From positions 1 through 36,609 of the forward strand of contig JAPOYT010000152.1 in NCBI GenBank assembly GCA_026706445.1: a DNA stretch of 36,609 nucleotides. The letters are read 5' to 3'. Shown here in pieces: positions 29,812-36,609 of this stretch. Within the stretch, counting starts at the first letter, position 1. Each line of letters opens with the position of its first letter. This DNA comes from Chloroflexota bacterium. Lineage in GTDB: Bacteria > Chloroflexota > Anaerolineae > Aggregatilineales > Phototrophicaceae. The notes under the pieces are model-generated. The model saw nothing but the letters and a program-made list of their open reading frames with translations. It was not told the DNA's origin and ran no database searches. A program made the translations under genes and the position numbers.

Positions 29812-30929
29812 CACGCCCCCTCCTTCGTCGGCGGCAAACCCGCCTGCGTCACCCGCGGCGGCAAGAGCGCCGTCGGCGGACCCGGCGTCGACGTATCGCT
29901 TGGTATCGGCGTTATCGTCGGCCAAGGCGTATTCGTCAGCGTCGGTATCGGCGTCGCGCTCGGTATCAAGGTTTCCGTCGGCGTCGGACTCGGTCCCTCG
30001 GTCGCCGTCGGCTCAACCACAGGCGCTGTCGCAAGGCCCTCCGCTGTCGGACTCTGCGGCGTCGGCGCCCCCGCCGGACCCAATTCGACAATCGACTCGG
30101 TCGCCGTGAAGCGGATATCGGCTCGCTGCCCGCGCCCGCCGATCTGCCCCTGCCGCTGCCCATTCCAAATCACATCGAGCGCCATTGCGTTGGCCGCCGC
30201 CACCCGCACTTCGCTCCGCGCATTGTACTCCAGCAGCGTATCCGGCGCCGCGATGCCGCTGAATTGCTCGACCCCGTCCACCTGCACATTCATCCAACTT
30301 CGCTGCGTCAGCAACAGGCTGACCAGGATGCCGCTGCCGCCATACTGCGCCCGATTCGCATCGGTCGGCGCGGCCGCCACCGGCGCGGTCGGCGGAGGCG
30401 CCTCGGCTTCCGCCGGCGGCGAGAAGACGGTCGCCTCAGTTGCTTGACCAGGCACTACGATATTCTCCAGCCCGACCAGCTGGACCGTCACATAGCCGAT
30501 AATGGCGAGCGCCGCCGCCGAAAACAGCAGGAGCAACAGAAGCCGCAGCAGGCTGCCGCAGGTGGACGAACGCCGCTCCGCCAGCTGCATCTCCTGCATC
30601 GGCTGCGTCGAACTGAGGACGCGCTCCGCTTCCGCTTCTTCCCGCTGCCGTCTCCTTCCCCGTCGGCTTCGTCGCGCTTTCTCTTGCGCCACGCGCATTT
30701 GGCTGTAAAGCCGCAGCACATCCTCTTCGTCCAGCTCGAGGAAGCGCGCGTAAATCCGCAGCATGCCGCGGACTTGTATCTCCGGCACGCCAGCGATCTC
30801 GAACTCGCCCGCTTCAAAGGCTTCCAGTATCGGCTGACGAATCTTCAGCCCGGCGACCGCGTCTTCGATTGTAATTTCGTTGGCTTCGCGCGCTTCGCGC
30901 AGTATCTGCCCGAGGGAGTAGGCATCCAT
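29811..30929 (-). CDS. rodZ: RodZ-like cytoskeletal membrane protein with Pro/Thr-rich tail
   Basis: 372 residues with RodZ architecture. The N-terminal helix-turn-helix (about 5-75; LGQILREAREANEITIEDAVAGLKI ... VRGMLRIYARFLELDEE) contacts MreB in known members. It is followed by a basic stretch (86-98), one membrane helix (about 125-149) and an extracytoplasmic DUF4115-like domain (about 200-285; SWMNVQVDGVEQFSG). The tail from ~289 is almost only Pro, Thr and Ser, a feature not found in E. coli RodZ. It lies between rplI and rimO, and a rodZ-rimO neighbourhood is known in other phyla. The ribosome site is weak. Role in cell shape is inferred from the family; no mreB is in the window. Confidence 0.82.
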   Translation of the reverse strand: MDAYSLGQILREAREANEITIEDAVAGLKIRQPILEAFEAGEFEIAGVPEIQVRGMLRIYARFLELDEEDVLRLYSQMRVAQEKARRSRRGRRRQREEAEAERVLSSTQPMQEMQLAERRSSTCGSLLRLLLLLLFSAAALAIIGYVTVQLVGLENIVVPGQATEATVFSPPAEAEAPPPTAPVAAAPTDANRAQYGGSGILVSLLLTQRSWMNVQVDGVEQFSGIAAPDTLLEYNARSEVRVAAANAMALDVIWNGQRQGQIGGRGQRADIRFTATESIVELGPAGAPTPQSPTAEGLATAPVVEPTATEGPSPTPTETLIPSATPIPTLTNTPWPTITPIPSDTSTPGPPTALLPPRVTQAGLPPTKEGA

Positions 30930-30950
30930 CAGCTTCGGCGGCCCTCAATG

Positions 30951-30990
30951 AAGAAACCCCGTCGTTCAGTATAACCGCTAAGGGACGGGG
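30951..30990 (-). terminator. Intrinsic terminator after rplI
   Basis: On the minus strand CCCCGTC and GACGGGG (7 perfect pairs, 20-base loop) are followed by TTTCTT. The loop contains TATACT, which might serve as a -10 for the rodZ-like gene, so this could be a terminator with an embedded downstream promoter. Confidence 0.55.
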
Positions 30991-31032
30991 CAAGGGCGTC
31001 TGTATCACTAATTGTTTGAAGGATGCTGCCTT

Positions 31033-31686
31033 TTACTCCTCGACCGCCTCGAATTCCGCCACCGGCTCCGTTTCGTCGGCGGCCGCGGGCGCTTCGTCTT
31101 CGCTTTCCGCCGCTTCCTCAACATCCGTCAACTCTTCGGCGCCGTCATCGGCTGATGTCGCATAGCGGAATCCTTCCGCCATGATGTCTTCCGCGCTGAC
31201 GATCTCGCCCCGTTCGCGCGCCGCCAGGAACTCCGGCAGATCGTCTTCCGGCACGATGGTAATCGTCAGCGTCGGCGCAATCTCTGTGCCCAGCCGTACT
31301 GGCACGCGGTGCGTCCCCACCTCGCGCAGCGATTGCTGGCTGATGCGCCGCCGATTGATATCGACGCTGGTCACGCGGTCCAACTCATCGGCGATCTCCT
31401 GTGTCGTCACCGAGCCGAAAAGCTTGCCCGTTGACGCCGCCCGTCGGCCAAAAAACAATTCGACGCCATCGATTTGACGCGCCAGCTCGTTGAGCATATT
31501 ATTGTATTGCGCCTTTCGCGCTTCGACATTCTGGCGGATCGTTTCCGTCTGGCGCAGGGCTGACGTTGTCGCTTGCATCGCGATCTTGCGCGGGATCAAA
31601 TAATTGCGCGCAAAGCCATCAGCCACCTTGACCACCTCGCCTGCTACCCCGTGCTTGTACAAGTCCTGAAGCAAAATAACTTGCAT
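31033..31686 (-). CDS. rplI: Ribosomal protein bL9 with long acidic C-terminal extension
   Basis: Large-subunit protein that binds 23S rRNA near the L1 stalk. The N-domain (MQVILLQDLYKHGVAGEVVKVADGFARNYLIPRKIA), the connecting helix and the C-domain (to about 146) are all normal. The remaining ~70 residues are not part of the usual ~148-residue protein and end in a strongly acidic, Ala/Glu-rich tail (179-217). GAGGG lies seven bases before the ATG. A strong promoter stands about 60 bases upstream. It is first of the minus-strand group rplI, rodZ-like, rimO. Confidence 0.95.
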   Translation of the reverse strand: MQVILLQDLYKHGVAGEVVKVADGFARNYLIPRKIAMQATTSALRQTETIRQNVEARKAQYNNMLNELARQIDGVELFFGRRAASTGKLFGSVTTQEIADELDRVTSVDINRRRISQQSLREVGTHRVPVRLGTEIAPTLTITIVPEDDLPEFLAARERGEIVSAEDIMAEGFRYATSADDGAEELTDVEEAAESEDEAPAAADETEPVAEFEAVEE

Positions 31687-31753
31687 GTGAATCCCTCACA
31701 TTTTCCGCGTCAACCGCCGCGCAGACTGCGTCTTCCATCGACTAAGCTGGTAT

Positions 31754-31781
31754 ATTATAGCCATATCGCCGCCCCTGCCAA
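31754..31781 (-). promoter_or_regulatory. Strong sigma-70 promoter of rplI
   Basis: The minus strand reads TTGGCA (31776-31781), 16 bases, TATAAT (31754-31759): a perfect -10 and a five-of-six -35. The predicted transcription start near 31747 leaves a leader of about 60 bases. Confidence 0.75.
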
Positions 31782-31832
31782 GTGGCAAACGAAGCCCGGA
31801 AATGGTGAAACTCTTGGGTTTTCCCTTTGACG

Positions 31833-32024
31833 AAGGCTGAAAAGCCTTTTCACATAGAGGACGCGCAAAACATAGAGTGTTTTGTTGGTTGAGCAAAGTT
31901 CACATGGTGTCGGAACCTAGCAAACCAGCGGACGTGACTTGATATGAGCCTACACAAAGCACAGAGAAATATAGCGGAAACCTCTGTGTTCTTTGTGTTT
32001 CCCCTTTTCCCCTGTGGTGAATGC
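31833..32024. repeat. Decayed CACAGAG-type repeat cluster in the rplI-murJ gap
   Basis: The 412-base gap between rplI and murJ holds no gene. Several hairpins are packed in it. AAGGCT-GAAA-AGCCTT is at 31833-31848. CAAAACA-TAGAG-TGTTTTG is at 31866-31884. A larger inverted pair has ACACAAAG CACAGAG (31952-31966) against CTCTGTG TT CTTTGTGT (31983-31999). CCTGTGGTGAA follows at 32011. The words CACAGAG, CTCTGTG and CTGTGGTGAA are those of a widespread bacterial intergenic repeat, here degenerated. Its relative is at 34753-34787. Confidence 0.65.
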
Positions 32025-32098
32025 TTCGGTGGCTCTCAACACCTAAGAAATTTCCCACTCCCCCATGCCCCGCCAACGAGCGCGGCTGAGGCATGACG

Positions 32099-33733
32099 AT
32101 GAGCCAGAGCAACGCGCTGGACAATCGAGAAATCATCGAAAAAACGCTGATTGTGCTCGCTGGATTTGTCGCCAGCGGTCTGCTCGGTCTCGTTCGGCTG
32201 GCGGTGGTCGGCGCGCAATTCGGCACCGGCGCCGCCTATGATGCTTTTGCCGCCGCCCAGCAATTGCCCGAGTCCGTCTTTGTGCTGGTCGCCGGTGGCG
32301 CGCTCGGCTCGTCCTTCATCCCCATCTACGCCAAATACCGCGTAATCGACCAGGAAGCGGCTTCGCGCCTGGCCAGCGCCGTCATGACCCTGTCCGCAGC
32401 CGGCGCGGCAATGCTCGGCGCCGTCGTCCATATCTTGGCGCCCCAACTGGTGACGCTCGTCCTTTACCGCGATCGTTCCCCGCAAGAGCAGCAGCTGATG
32501 ATCGACATGGTCCGACTGATGATGCTGACGCCCTTCATTTTCAGCGTCAGCGGCTTGCTGATGGGCTTGCTGCAATCGCACGCCGCCTTCTGGCTGCCCG
32601 CCATCGCTATCAGCATGAATAATATCGGCATCATCATCGGCGCTCTGTTCATCGCCCCGGTCTTGCCGGCGCATCCGGATGTGGGGCAGGTCGGCCAACT
32701 CAACATCATGGGCTTGGCTTATGGCGCTGTATTAAGCGCATGCCTGCATCTGCTCGCGCAGCTTCCCGGCCTCAGCAAGCTGCCTGTGCGGCTGCGGCCC
32801 CTGCTTTCCCCGCGCATCCCCGGCGTCCTTGATGTCCTGCGCCTGATGCTGCCGCGCGTTTTTGGCTTAGCGGTTGTGCAGATCAATTTTCACGTCAATA
32901 TCATTCTGGCGAACACCATGGTCGCCGGCAGCGTCGGCGCGGTTCGCTACGCCTTCATGCTGACCTTCTTCGCGCTCGGCATCATCGCCCAAAGCCAGGG
33001 TTCAGCCGTCTTTCCCACATTGGCGGCGCTAAAAGCCGAGGGCGATTACGACGGCTTCAAAGACCGCCTCTCGCGCGCCATGCGCAATGTGCTCTGCCTG
33101 TCCTTTCCCGCTACAACCTTGCTGATCGTACTGGGCGAGCCGCTGGTCAGCGTCCTCCAGCGGGGTGAATGGACCGCCGACAGCACCGCGGCTGTCGCTT
33201 GGGCGATGGGCTTCTACGCCATCGGCATCGGCGGTTTTGCCCTGCTTGAAGTGCTTTCGCGCGCCTTCTACGCCCTGGAAGACAGTCGTACGCCAGCCAT
33301 CGCCGGCGCCCTCGCCATGCTCGGCAATATCGCGCTCAACCTCATCTTCATCCAGCTGATCGGCGATCCCGACAGTCTGGCGCGCGGCGCATTCGCCGGC
33401 TTGGCGCTCGCCAACGCCCTCACCACCATCGTCGAAGCGCTGGCGCTCTGGTGGCTGATTCGCCGTCGACTGGCAAACCACGGCTCGGAGCGCGGTATCC
33501 ACGACCGGGAGATTCTCACGAGCGCCGCTGGCAGCTTGCTGCTCTCGCTCTTGATGGCGGCTTCGCTTGGTCTCGTGATGGGGGCATTGCCCGCTGGCGG
33601 CTTGACGCTGGCGATCGTCGGCTGCGCCACTGCCGGTCTGATTTTCTTCGGCGGCGGCTATTTGTTCAACCTCAGCGAAGTGCGCGAGCTGCTCCGACCT
33701 TTCCTTCGCCGCTTGCTGCCCGTCAATGAATAA
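32099..33733 (+). CDS. murJ: Lipid II flippase MurJ/MviN
   Basis: Polytopic membrane protein (544 residues, about 14 helices) of the MOP superfamily that moves the peptidoglycan precursor lipid II across the membrane. The N-terminal GLLGLVRLAVVGAQFGTGAAYDAFAAAQQLPESVF and GGALGSSFIPIYAKYR are the diagnostic MurJ region, with the functionally important Arg residues and the PE before the membrane helix. A later signature is FYALEDSRTPAIAGALAMLGNIALNL. ATG 32099 has GAGG seven bases upstream; an in-frame ATG at 32093 is the alternative. It is preceded by the repeat-rich gap and followed by two family A hairpins. Confidence 0.93.
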   Translation: MSQSNALDNREIIEKTLIVLAGFVASGLLGLVRLAVVGAQFGTGAAYDAFAAAQQLPESVFVLVAGGALGSSFIPIYAKYRVIDQEAASRLASAVMTLSAAGAAMLGAVVHILAPQLVTLVLYRDRSPQEQQLMIDMVRLMMLTPFIFSVSGLLMGLLQSHAAFWLPAIAISMNNIGIIIGALFIAPVLPAHPDVGQVGQLNIMGLAYGAVLSACLHLLAQLPGLSKLPVRLRPLLSPRIPGVLDVLRLMLPRVFGLAVVQINFHVNIILANTMVAGSVGAVRYAFMLTFFALGIIAQSQGSAVFPTLAALKAEGDYDGFKDRLSRAMRNVLCLSFPATTLLIVLGEPLVSVLQRGEWTADSTAAVAWAMGFYAIGIGGFALLEVLSRAFYALEDSRTPAIAGALAMLGNIALNLIFIQLIGDPDSLARGAFAGLALANALTTIVEALALWWLIRRRLANHGSERGIHDREILTSAAGSLLLSLLMAASLGLVMGALPAGGLTLAIVGCATAGLIFFGGGYLFNLSEVRELLRPFLRRLLPVNE

Positions 33734-33754
33734 CCTCGCCACGTCCAACTGTAG

Positions 33755-33775
33755 GGGCGACTCTGTGAGTCGCCC
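33755..33775. repeat. Family A hairpin repeat (copy 6)
   Basis: GGGCGACTC-TGT-GAGTCGCCC with TGTAG in front, identical to the copy at 102-122. It lies 21 bases after the murJ stop. Confidence 0.85.
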
Positions 33776-33798
33776 TCCCGTCACTGCCATAATGTAGA

Positions 33799-33816
33799 GG
33801 CGGCCCTTGGGTCGCC
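33799..33816. repeat. Family A hairpin repeat (copy 7)
   Basis: GGCGGCCC-TT-GGGTCGCC, eight pairs of which one is G-T, preceded by TGTAGA. It lies head-to-tail 23 bases after the previous copy, ahead of the short-chain dehydrogenase gene. Confidence 0.7.
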
Positions 33817-33850
33817 CGCTATGCTGAAAAGTAACGATGGAGCTTCGACC

Positions 33851-34588
33851 ATGACCAACCAACTAAAAGGCAAGGTCGCTGTCATTACCGGCGCCGGCCG
33901 CGGCATCGGACGCGCACTCGCCATCGGCTTCGCCGAGCAGGGCGCCAGCGTCGTATGCGCCGCCCGCACGGAAGCGCAGCTAGATGAAACTGTCCGCGCG
34001 ATTCACGACGCCGGCGGCGGCGCCATCGCCATCCGCTGCGATGTGACCAGCGCTGCCGATGTAGAGCGCCTCTACGCCGAAACCCGCGACCAGTTCAGCG
34101 CCCTCGATATCGTCATCGCCAACGCCGGCGGCAACTTCTCCCGCGCCTCGGTAGAAGATAGCGACATCAGCGACTGGGAGCTTACCGTCCACGTCAATCT
34201 CATCGGCGTCTACTACACTTGCAAGTTCGCCATCCCTGACCTGAAAGGGCAGGGCGGGCATATTATCGTTGTCGGCTCCGGCGTTGGTCACCGCGTCGTC
34301 GATGACGCGCACTCGGCTTACGGCGCTTCCAAAGCTGGCGCCTGGATGTTCGTCCGCGCCCTGGCCGCCGAACTGCGCCAATACAATATCTGCGTCAACG
34401 AACTGATTCCGGGTTTGGTCCAGACGGAGATAACCGCGGACGTCAATCGTTCCGACGAATCCGCCTTCGGCGTCGAGTGGTTCAAGACGCCGGCTGATGT
34501 CCTGCCCCTGGCGCTCTTCCTGGCTACCCAGCCCCTGACCGGTCCCACGGGCCAGAGCTTCAGCCTCATGCGCCGCGACTCGCAGTAG
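33851..34588 (+). CDS. Short-chain dehydrogenase/reductase
   Basis: 245 residues, classical SDR with NAD(P) motif TGAGRGIG (13-20), NAGG (91-94) and catalytic S143, Y157 and K161 (SAYGASK). The Arg after the second strand (CAART, 36-40) suggests NADP preference by analogy with related enzymes. The C-terminus, TGPTGQSFSLMRRDSQ, replaces the usual DGG ending. The frame is open to 33821, but ATG 33851 with GATGGAGC upstream gives the standard N-terminus. Substrate is unknown; FabG-like or sugar/alcohol oxidoreductase activity are both possible. It converges with the rlmI-like gene across a 225-base repeat-bearing gap. Confidence 0.9.
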   Translation: MTNQLKGKVAVITGAGRGIGRALAIGFAEQGASVVCAARTEAQLDETVRAIHDAGGGAIAIRCDVTSAADVERLYAETRDQFSALDIVIANAGGNFSRASVEDSDISDWELTVHVNLIGVYYTCKFAIPDLKGQGGHIIVVGSGVGHRVVDDAHSAYGASKAGAWMFVRALAAELRQYNICVNELIPGLVQTEITADVNRSDESAFGVEWFKTPADVLPLALFLATQPLTGPTGQSFSLMRRDSQ

Positions 34589-34604
34589 CGCTCGCGCGAC
34601 TATG

Positions 34605-34646
34605 TAGGGGTGATCGGCGGTCAGTGTCTACGCGACCCTCGCGCCC
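34605..34646. repeat. Family A hairpin repeat, long composite variant (copy 8)
   Basis: Starts TGTAGGGGTGAT and contains the 21-base segment (34618-34638) shared exactly with 6225-6245. The right arm is eroded to CGCGCCC. Confidence 0.65.
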
Positions 34647-34685
34647 TATCAGGTTGCCCGTAGTTGCAGAAAAGTATAATAAAGA

Positions 34686-34706
34686 GGGTGACCCAATGGG
34701 TCGCCC
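34686..34706. repeat. Family A hairpin repeat (copy 9)
   Basis: GGGTGACCC-AAT-GGGTCGCCC: nine pairs including one G-T, between convergent genes. Confidence 0.75.
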
Positions 34707-34752
34707 TTACAAATCATCATTGTTGTGCTTTGGCTGAGATAATCAGCACATC

Positions 34753-34787
34753 CTCGGTGCTCTCAATGAAACTCGGTGAACTCGGTG
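34753..34787. repeat. CTCGGTG word repeat
   Basis: CTCGGTG occurs three times (34753, 34772, 34781) in CTCGGTGCTCTCAATGAAAC... followed by a GGTGGTAAAA end. It resembles the CTCTGTG / GTGGTGAA repeat at 31952-32024 with systematic T-to-G change. Confidence 0.5.
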
Positions 34788-34813
34788 GTAAAACAGACGC
34801 GTCGCGTTGACGG

Positions 34814-36055
34814 CTACTTCCGCAGCCGCGCGAAGAGCGCCTTCAAATAAGCCGCCTCGGGGAATCCCACCGGATGATCCAGGGCGTGACCCGTCTTCTC
34901 AACAATGTCCAGTTTGTATCCCGATACCTTCGCCGAGCGCTCTACCAATTCAAAGAACATATCGGCTTTGATGCGGCTCGAGCACGAAGCCATCATCAGT
35001 AAGCCATCTTTCGCCAGCAGCCGCAGCGCCATTTCCACCAGTCTTCGATATGCCATCACCGCATTGCGCATGCTGGCGCGGCTGTTTGCAAAGGCTGGCG
35101 GATCGACGATCACCAGATTGAATTGACGCCGCGCTTGAATCAGCTGCATCAGACCAGAAAAGGCGTCGCCCGCTATCACATCGACCAGCTTGGCTTCGTA
35201 GCCATTCTTCTCGACATTGACCTTCAGCGTCTCCAGCGCCGGCTCGCTTATGTCCAGCGCCGTAATCGTCCGCGCGCCGCCCGCCAGCGCATAGACTGAA
35301 AAGCCGCCAGTGTAAGAAAAGACATCGAGTACGCGCCGCCCCTTCGCCATTTCCCGGACCATCTGCCGATTGTCACGCTGATCATAGAAGAAGCCGGTCT
35401 TGTGCCCCTTTCTTACATCCGCTTGGAACAGCAAGCCGTTCTCGACAAAGGTAACCGGCTTATCAGCGCCGGCGCCAATCAGCTGCTGCCCATCTTCCAG
35501 ACCATAGAGCTTGGCGACATTCAGCCGATCCGATTGCAGCGCCCGGCTCAAGCGCAAGACCAGATTGTCAAATACGATGGCCTCCTCCAGCGCGCCAATT
35601 AAGGCTTGCAAATGCGGCAGCCAGGCGCTGGTATAGAGCTTCATCACCAGCGTATCGCCATAGCGGTCGATGATCAGCGCCGGGAAGCCATCGCTCTCGC
35701 CATAGACGAGCCGATAACCGGTCGTGCCTTCGTTGATCAACGCTTCCCGCTTCGCTTGCGCCGCCTTCAGCTTTTCCGCGAAGAAGTCGCGGTCGATCCG
35801 CATCGGTTGAAGCGCCTGCAAAACCTTGATGCGGATCGGCGACAGCGGATCATATAAACCCACCGCCAGAAAATTGTTCTTCTCCCGATCGTAAATCACC
35901 GCCAGGTCGCCCGCGTTGCCCAGGTGGCTCTGCCGCAAGATGGCGTCTTCAAACACCCAGGGATGCCCCTGCCGCAGCGCCCGCTCGGCCGCGCCTTTGA
36001 CCCGTACCGAGATATTCTTCGCGGAACTTGTCGGCAGACGGCTGTAATCAATCAT
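34814..36055 (-). CDS. rlmI: Class I rRNA cytosine-5 methyltransferase, RlmI family
   Basis: RlmI-type enzyme; the E. coli protein makes m5C1962 in 23S rRNA. 413 residues from ATG 36055. The frame is open to 36151, but the extra N-terminus is Gly/Ala-rich, lacks family similarity and overlaps xseB. An N-terminal PUA-like domain includes GHPWVFEDAI and GDLAVIYDREKNNFLAVGLYDP. An EEHEH-type central region follows. The methyltransferase domain has VLDVFSYTGGFSVYAL (motif I), LVIVDPPAFA (motif IV) and MMASCSSRI (motif VI, catalytic Cys). GHKTGFFYDQRDNR is characteristic of the family. It lies 26 bases downstream of xseB on the same strand. Confidence 0.9.
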   Translation of the reverse strand: MIDYSRLPTSSAKNISVRVKGAAERALRQGHPWVFEDAILRQSHLGNAGDLAVIYDREKNNFLAVGLYDPLSPIRIKVLQALQPMRIDRDFFAEKLKAAQAKREALINEGTTGYRLVYGESDGFPALIIDRYGDTLVMKLYTSAWLPHLQALIGALEEAIVFDNLVLRLSRALQSDRLNVAKLYGLEDGQQLIGAGADKPVTFVENGLLFQADVRKGHKTGFFYDQRDNRQMVREMAKGRRVLDVFSYTGGFSVYALAGGARTITALDISEPALETLKVNVEKNGYEAKLVDVIAGDAFSGLMQLIQARRQFNLVIVDPPAFANSRASMRNAVMAYRRLVEMALRLLAKDGLLMMASCSSRIKADMFFELVERSAKVSGYKLDIVEKTGHALDHPVGFPEAAYLKALFARLRK

Positions 36056-36081
36056 GTTCTGCGCTTTCCCGCTTCGCGCCG

Positions 36082-36288
36082 CTAATCCGCCGGACCAGCT
36101 TCGTCCACCAGCTTGATCTTGAGCTCCGCCGCTTCCAGCAGCGCCTGACAATGGGCGGAGAGCTTCTGCCCCCGCTCGTACAGCGCCACCGATTTCTCCA
36201 GCGGCAGCTCGCCGCTTTCCATCCGCGCCACCAGCGCTTCCAACTCTTCGTAGGCTTCTTCGTAGCTCAAGCTATTCATCTCGTCCAT
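36082..36288 (-). CDS. xseB: Exodeoxyribonuclease VII small subunit
   Basis: 68-residue helical small subunit that binds the large subunit XseA; the complex degrades single-stranded DNA. The typical core is SYEEAYEELEALVARMESGELPLEKSVALYERGQKL. ATG 36288 overlaps the xseA stop by one base (TGATG), the usual coupling between these genes. A TTG one codon earlier is possible but less likely. Confidence 0.93.
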   Translation of the reverse strand: MDEMNSLSYEEAYEELEALVARMESGELPLEKSVALYERGQKLSAHCQALLEAAELKIKLVDEAGPAD

Positions 36289-36609
36289 CAATCATCGACC
36301 CTGACCCGGATACGGTCTCTTAATAATTGTACGTTTAATCGCTGATTCTTGCTGACCTGCGTCGCTTCGCGGATGAGCGCGCCGCCCTCATCGCTGACCA
36401 GCGCATAACCGCGCGCCAGAATCTGATGCGGGCTCGCCGCCGTAAGCGCTCTCGTCGCGCTCGCCAGCCGATCGCGCAGCCGCTCCAGCCTGGACTCGGC
36501 CGCGCGCGCAAGACGCACTCGCCTCTCCACGACGTCGCGCCGCGCCGCTGAAACTGCCTTGCCCGGCGTGACGAAACGCAAGGCGCTTTGCAGCCGCTCC
36601 AAGTCACGC
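36288..36609 (-). CDS. xseA: Exodeoxyribonuclease VII large subunit, C-terminal part (runs off the window)
   Basis: The last ~106 residues of XseA: a long charged helix (ARRDVVERRVRLARAAESRLERLRDRLAS) followed by SPHQILARGYALVSDEGGALI, the diagnostic end of the family where the RGY segment precedes the C-terminal beta strands. The rest, including the OB-fold and catalytic part, lies beyond base 36609. The stop overlaps the xseB start. Confidence 0.9.
   Translation of the reverse strand, partial: RDLERLQSALRFVTPGKAVSAARRDVVERRVRLARAAESRLERLRDRLASATRALTAASPHQILARGYALVSDEGGALIREATQVSKNQRLNVQLLRDRIRVRVDD

Noticed and set aside
31833-31850. AAGGCT-GAAA-AGCCTT plus TT as an intrinsic terminator
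   Set aside because: No plus-strand gene ends upstream of it. It lies upstream of the rplI promoter and is better read as part of the decayed repeat cluster.
102-34706. The recurrent hairpins as a CRISPR array
   Set aside because: Copies are scattered over 34 kb, are palindromic with 2-3 base loops, and have no regular spacing or spacers. No cas gene is present.

Overview
This is a GC-rich, densely coded bacterial chromosome segment with 32 protein genes on both strands, many of them overlapping by 1-17 bases. It looks like a member of the Chloroflexota, most likely an Anaerolineae-type lineage. That placement is an inference. It rests on extracytoplasmic proteins with Pro/Thr linkers, a RodZ-like protein with a Pro/Thr tail, a DUF402 protein, a PucC-family transporter without neighbouring photosynthesis genes, a Phe T-box leader, and large GT-C membrane glycosyltransferases. 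No rRNA, tRNA, CRISPR array, integrase or transposase was seen.

Layout. 1-1270: thiamine pyrophosphokinase and a DUF402 protein. 1401-3397: a universal stress protein divergent from a PucC-family transporter, each with a good promoter. 3446-4943: fabI behind two small unknown genes. 5169-6185: a 2-hydroxyacid dehydrogenase with its own promoter. 6354-16682 (minus strand): glycerate kinase, proB, a Uma2-family protein and proA, then a T-box-controlled operon pheS / GT-C glycosyltransferase / pheT. 16759-17397: a KDPG-aldolase family gene. 17489-18875: a two-gene restriction-modification module, visibly less GC-rich than its surroundings. 18887-28266 (plus strand): three consecutive, differently built clan-A glycoside-hydrolase-like proteins (the first fused to a degenerate GH18-like domain), then a GT-C glycosyltransferase, ribonuclease Z and an O-methyltransferase. 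28345-31686 (minus strand): rplI, a rodZ-like gene and rimO behind a strong promoter. 32099-34588: murJ and a short-chain dehydrogenase. 34814-36609 (minus strand): xseA (partial), xseB and an rlmI-like RNA methyltransferase.

The most interesting points are these. (1) The pheST operon is interrupted by a membrane glycosyltransferase and led by a complete T-box with a UUC specifier, terminator, antiterminator and promoter. (2) The tandem glycoside-hydrolase cluster with a GT-C enzyme looks like an uncharacterised cell-surface glycan system. (3) A family of short intergenic hairpins keeps constant outer arms while the inner base pairs covary between copies. (4) A second, more decayed repeat family is built on CACAGAG / CTCGGTG words. 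Housekeeping assignments are firm. Substrates of the glycan enzymes, the restriction target and the cargo of the PucC-like carrier cannot be read from the sequence.
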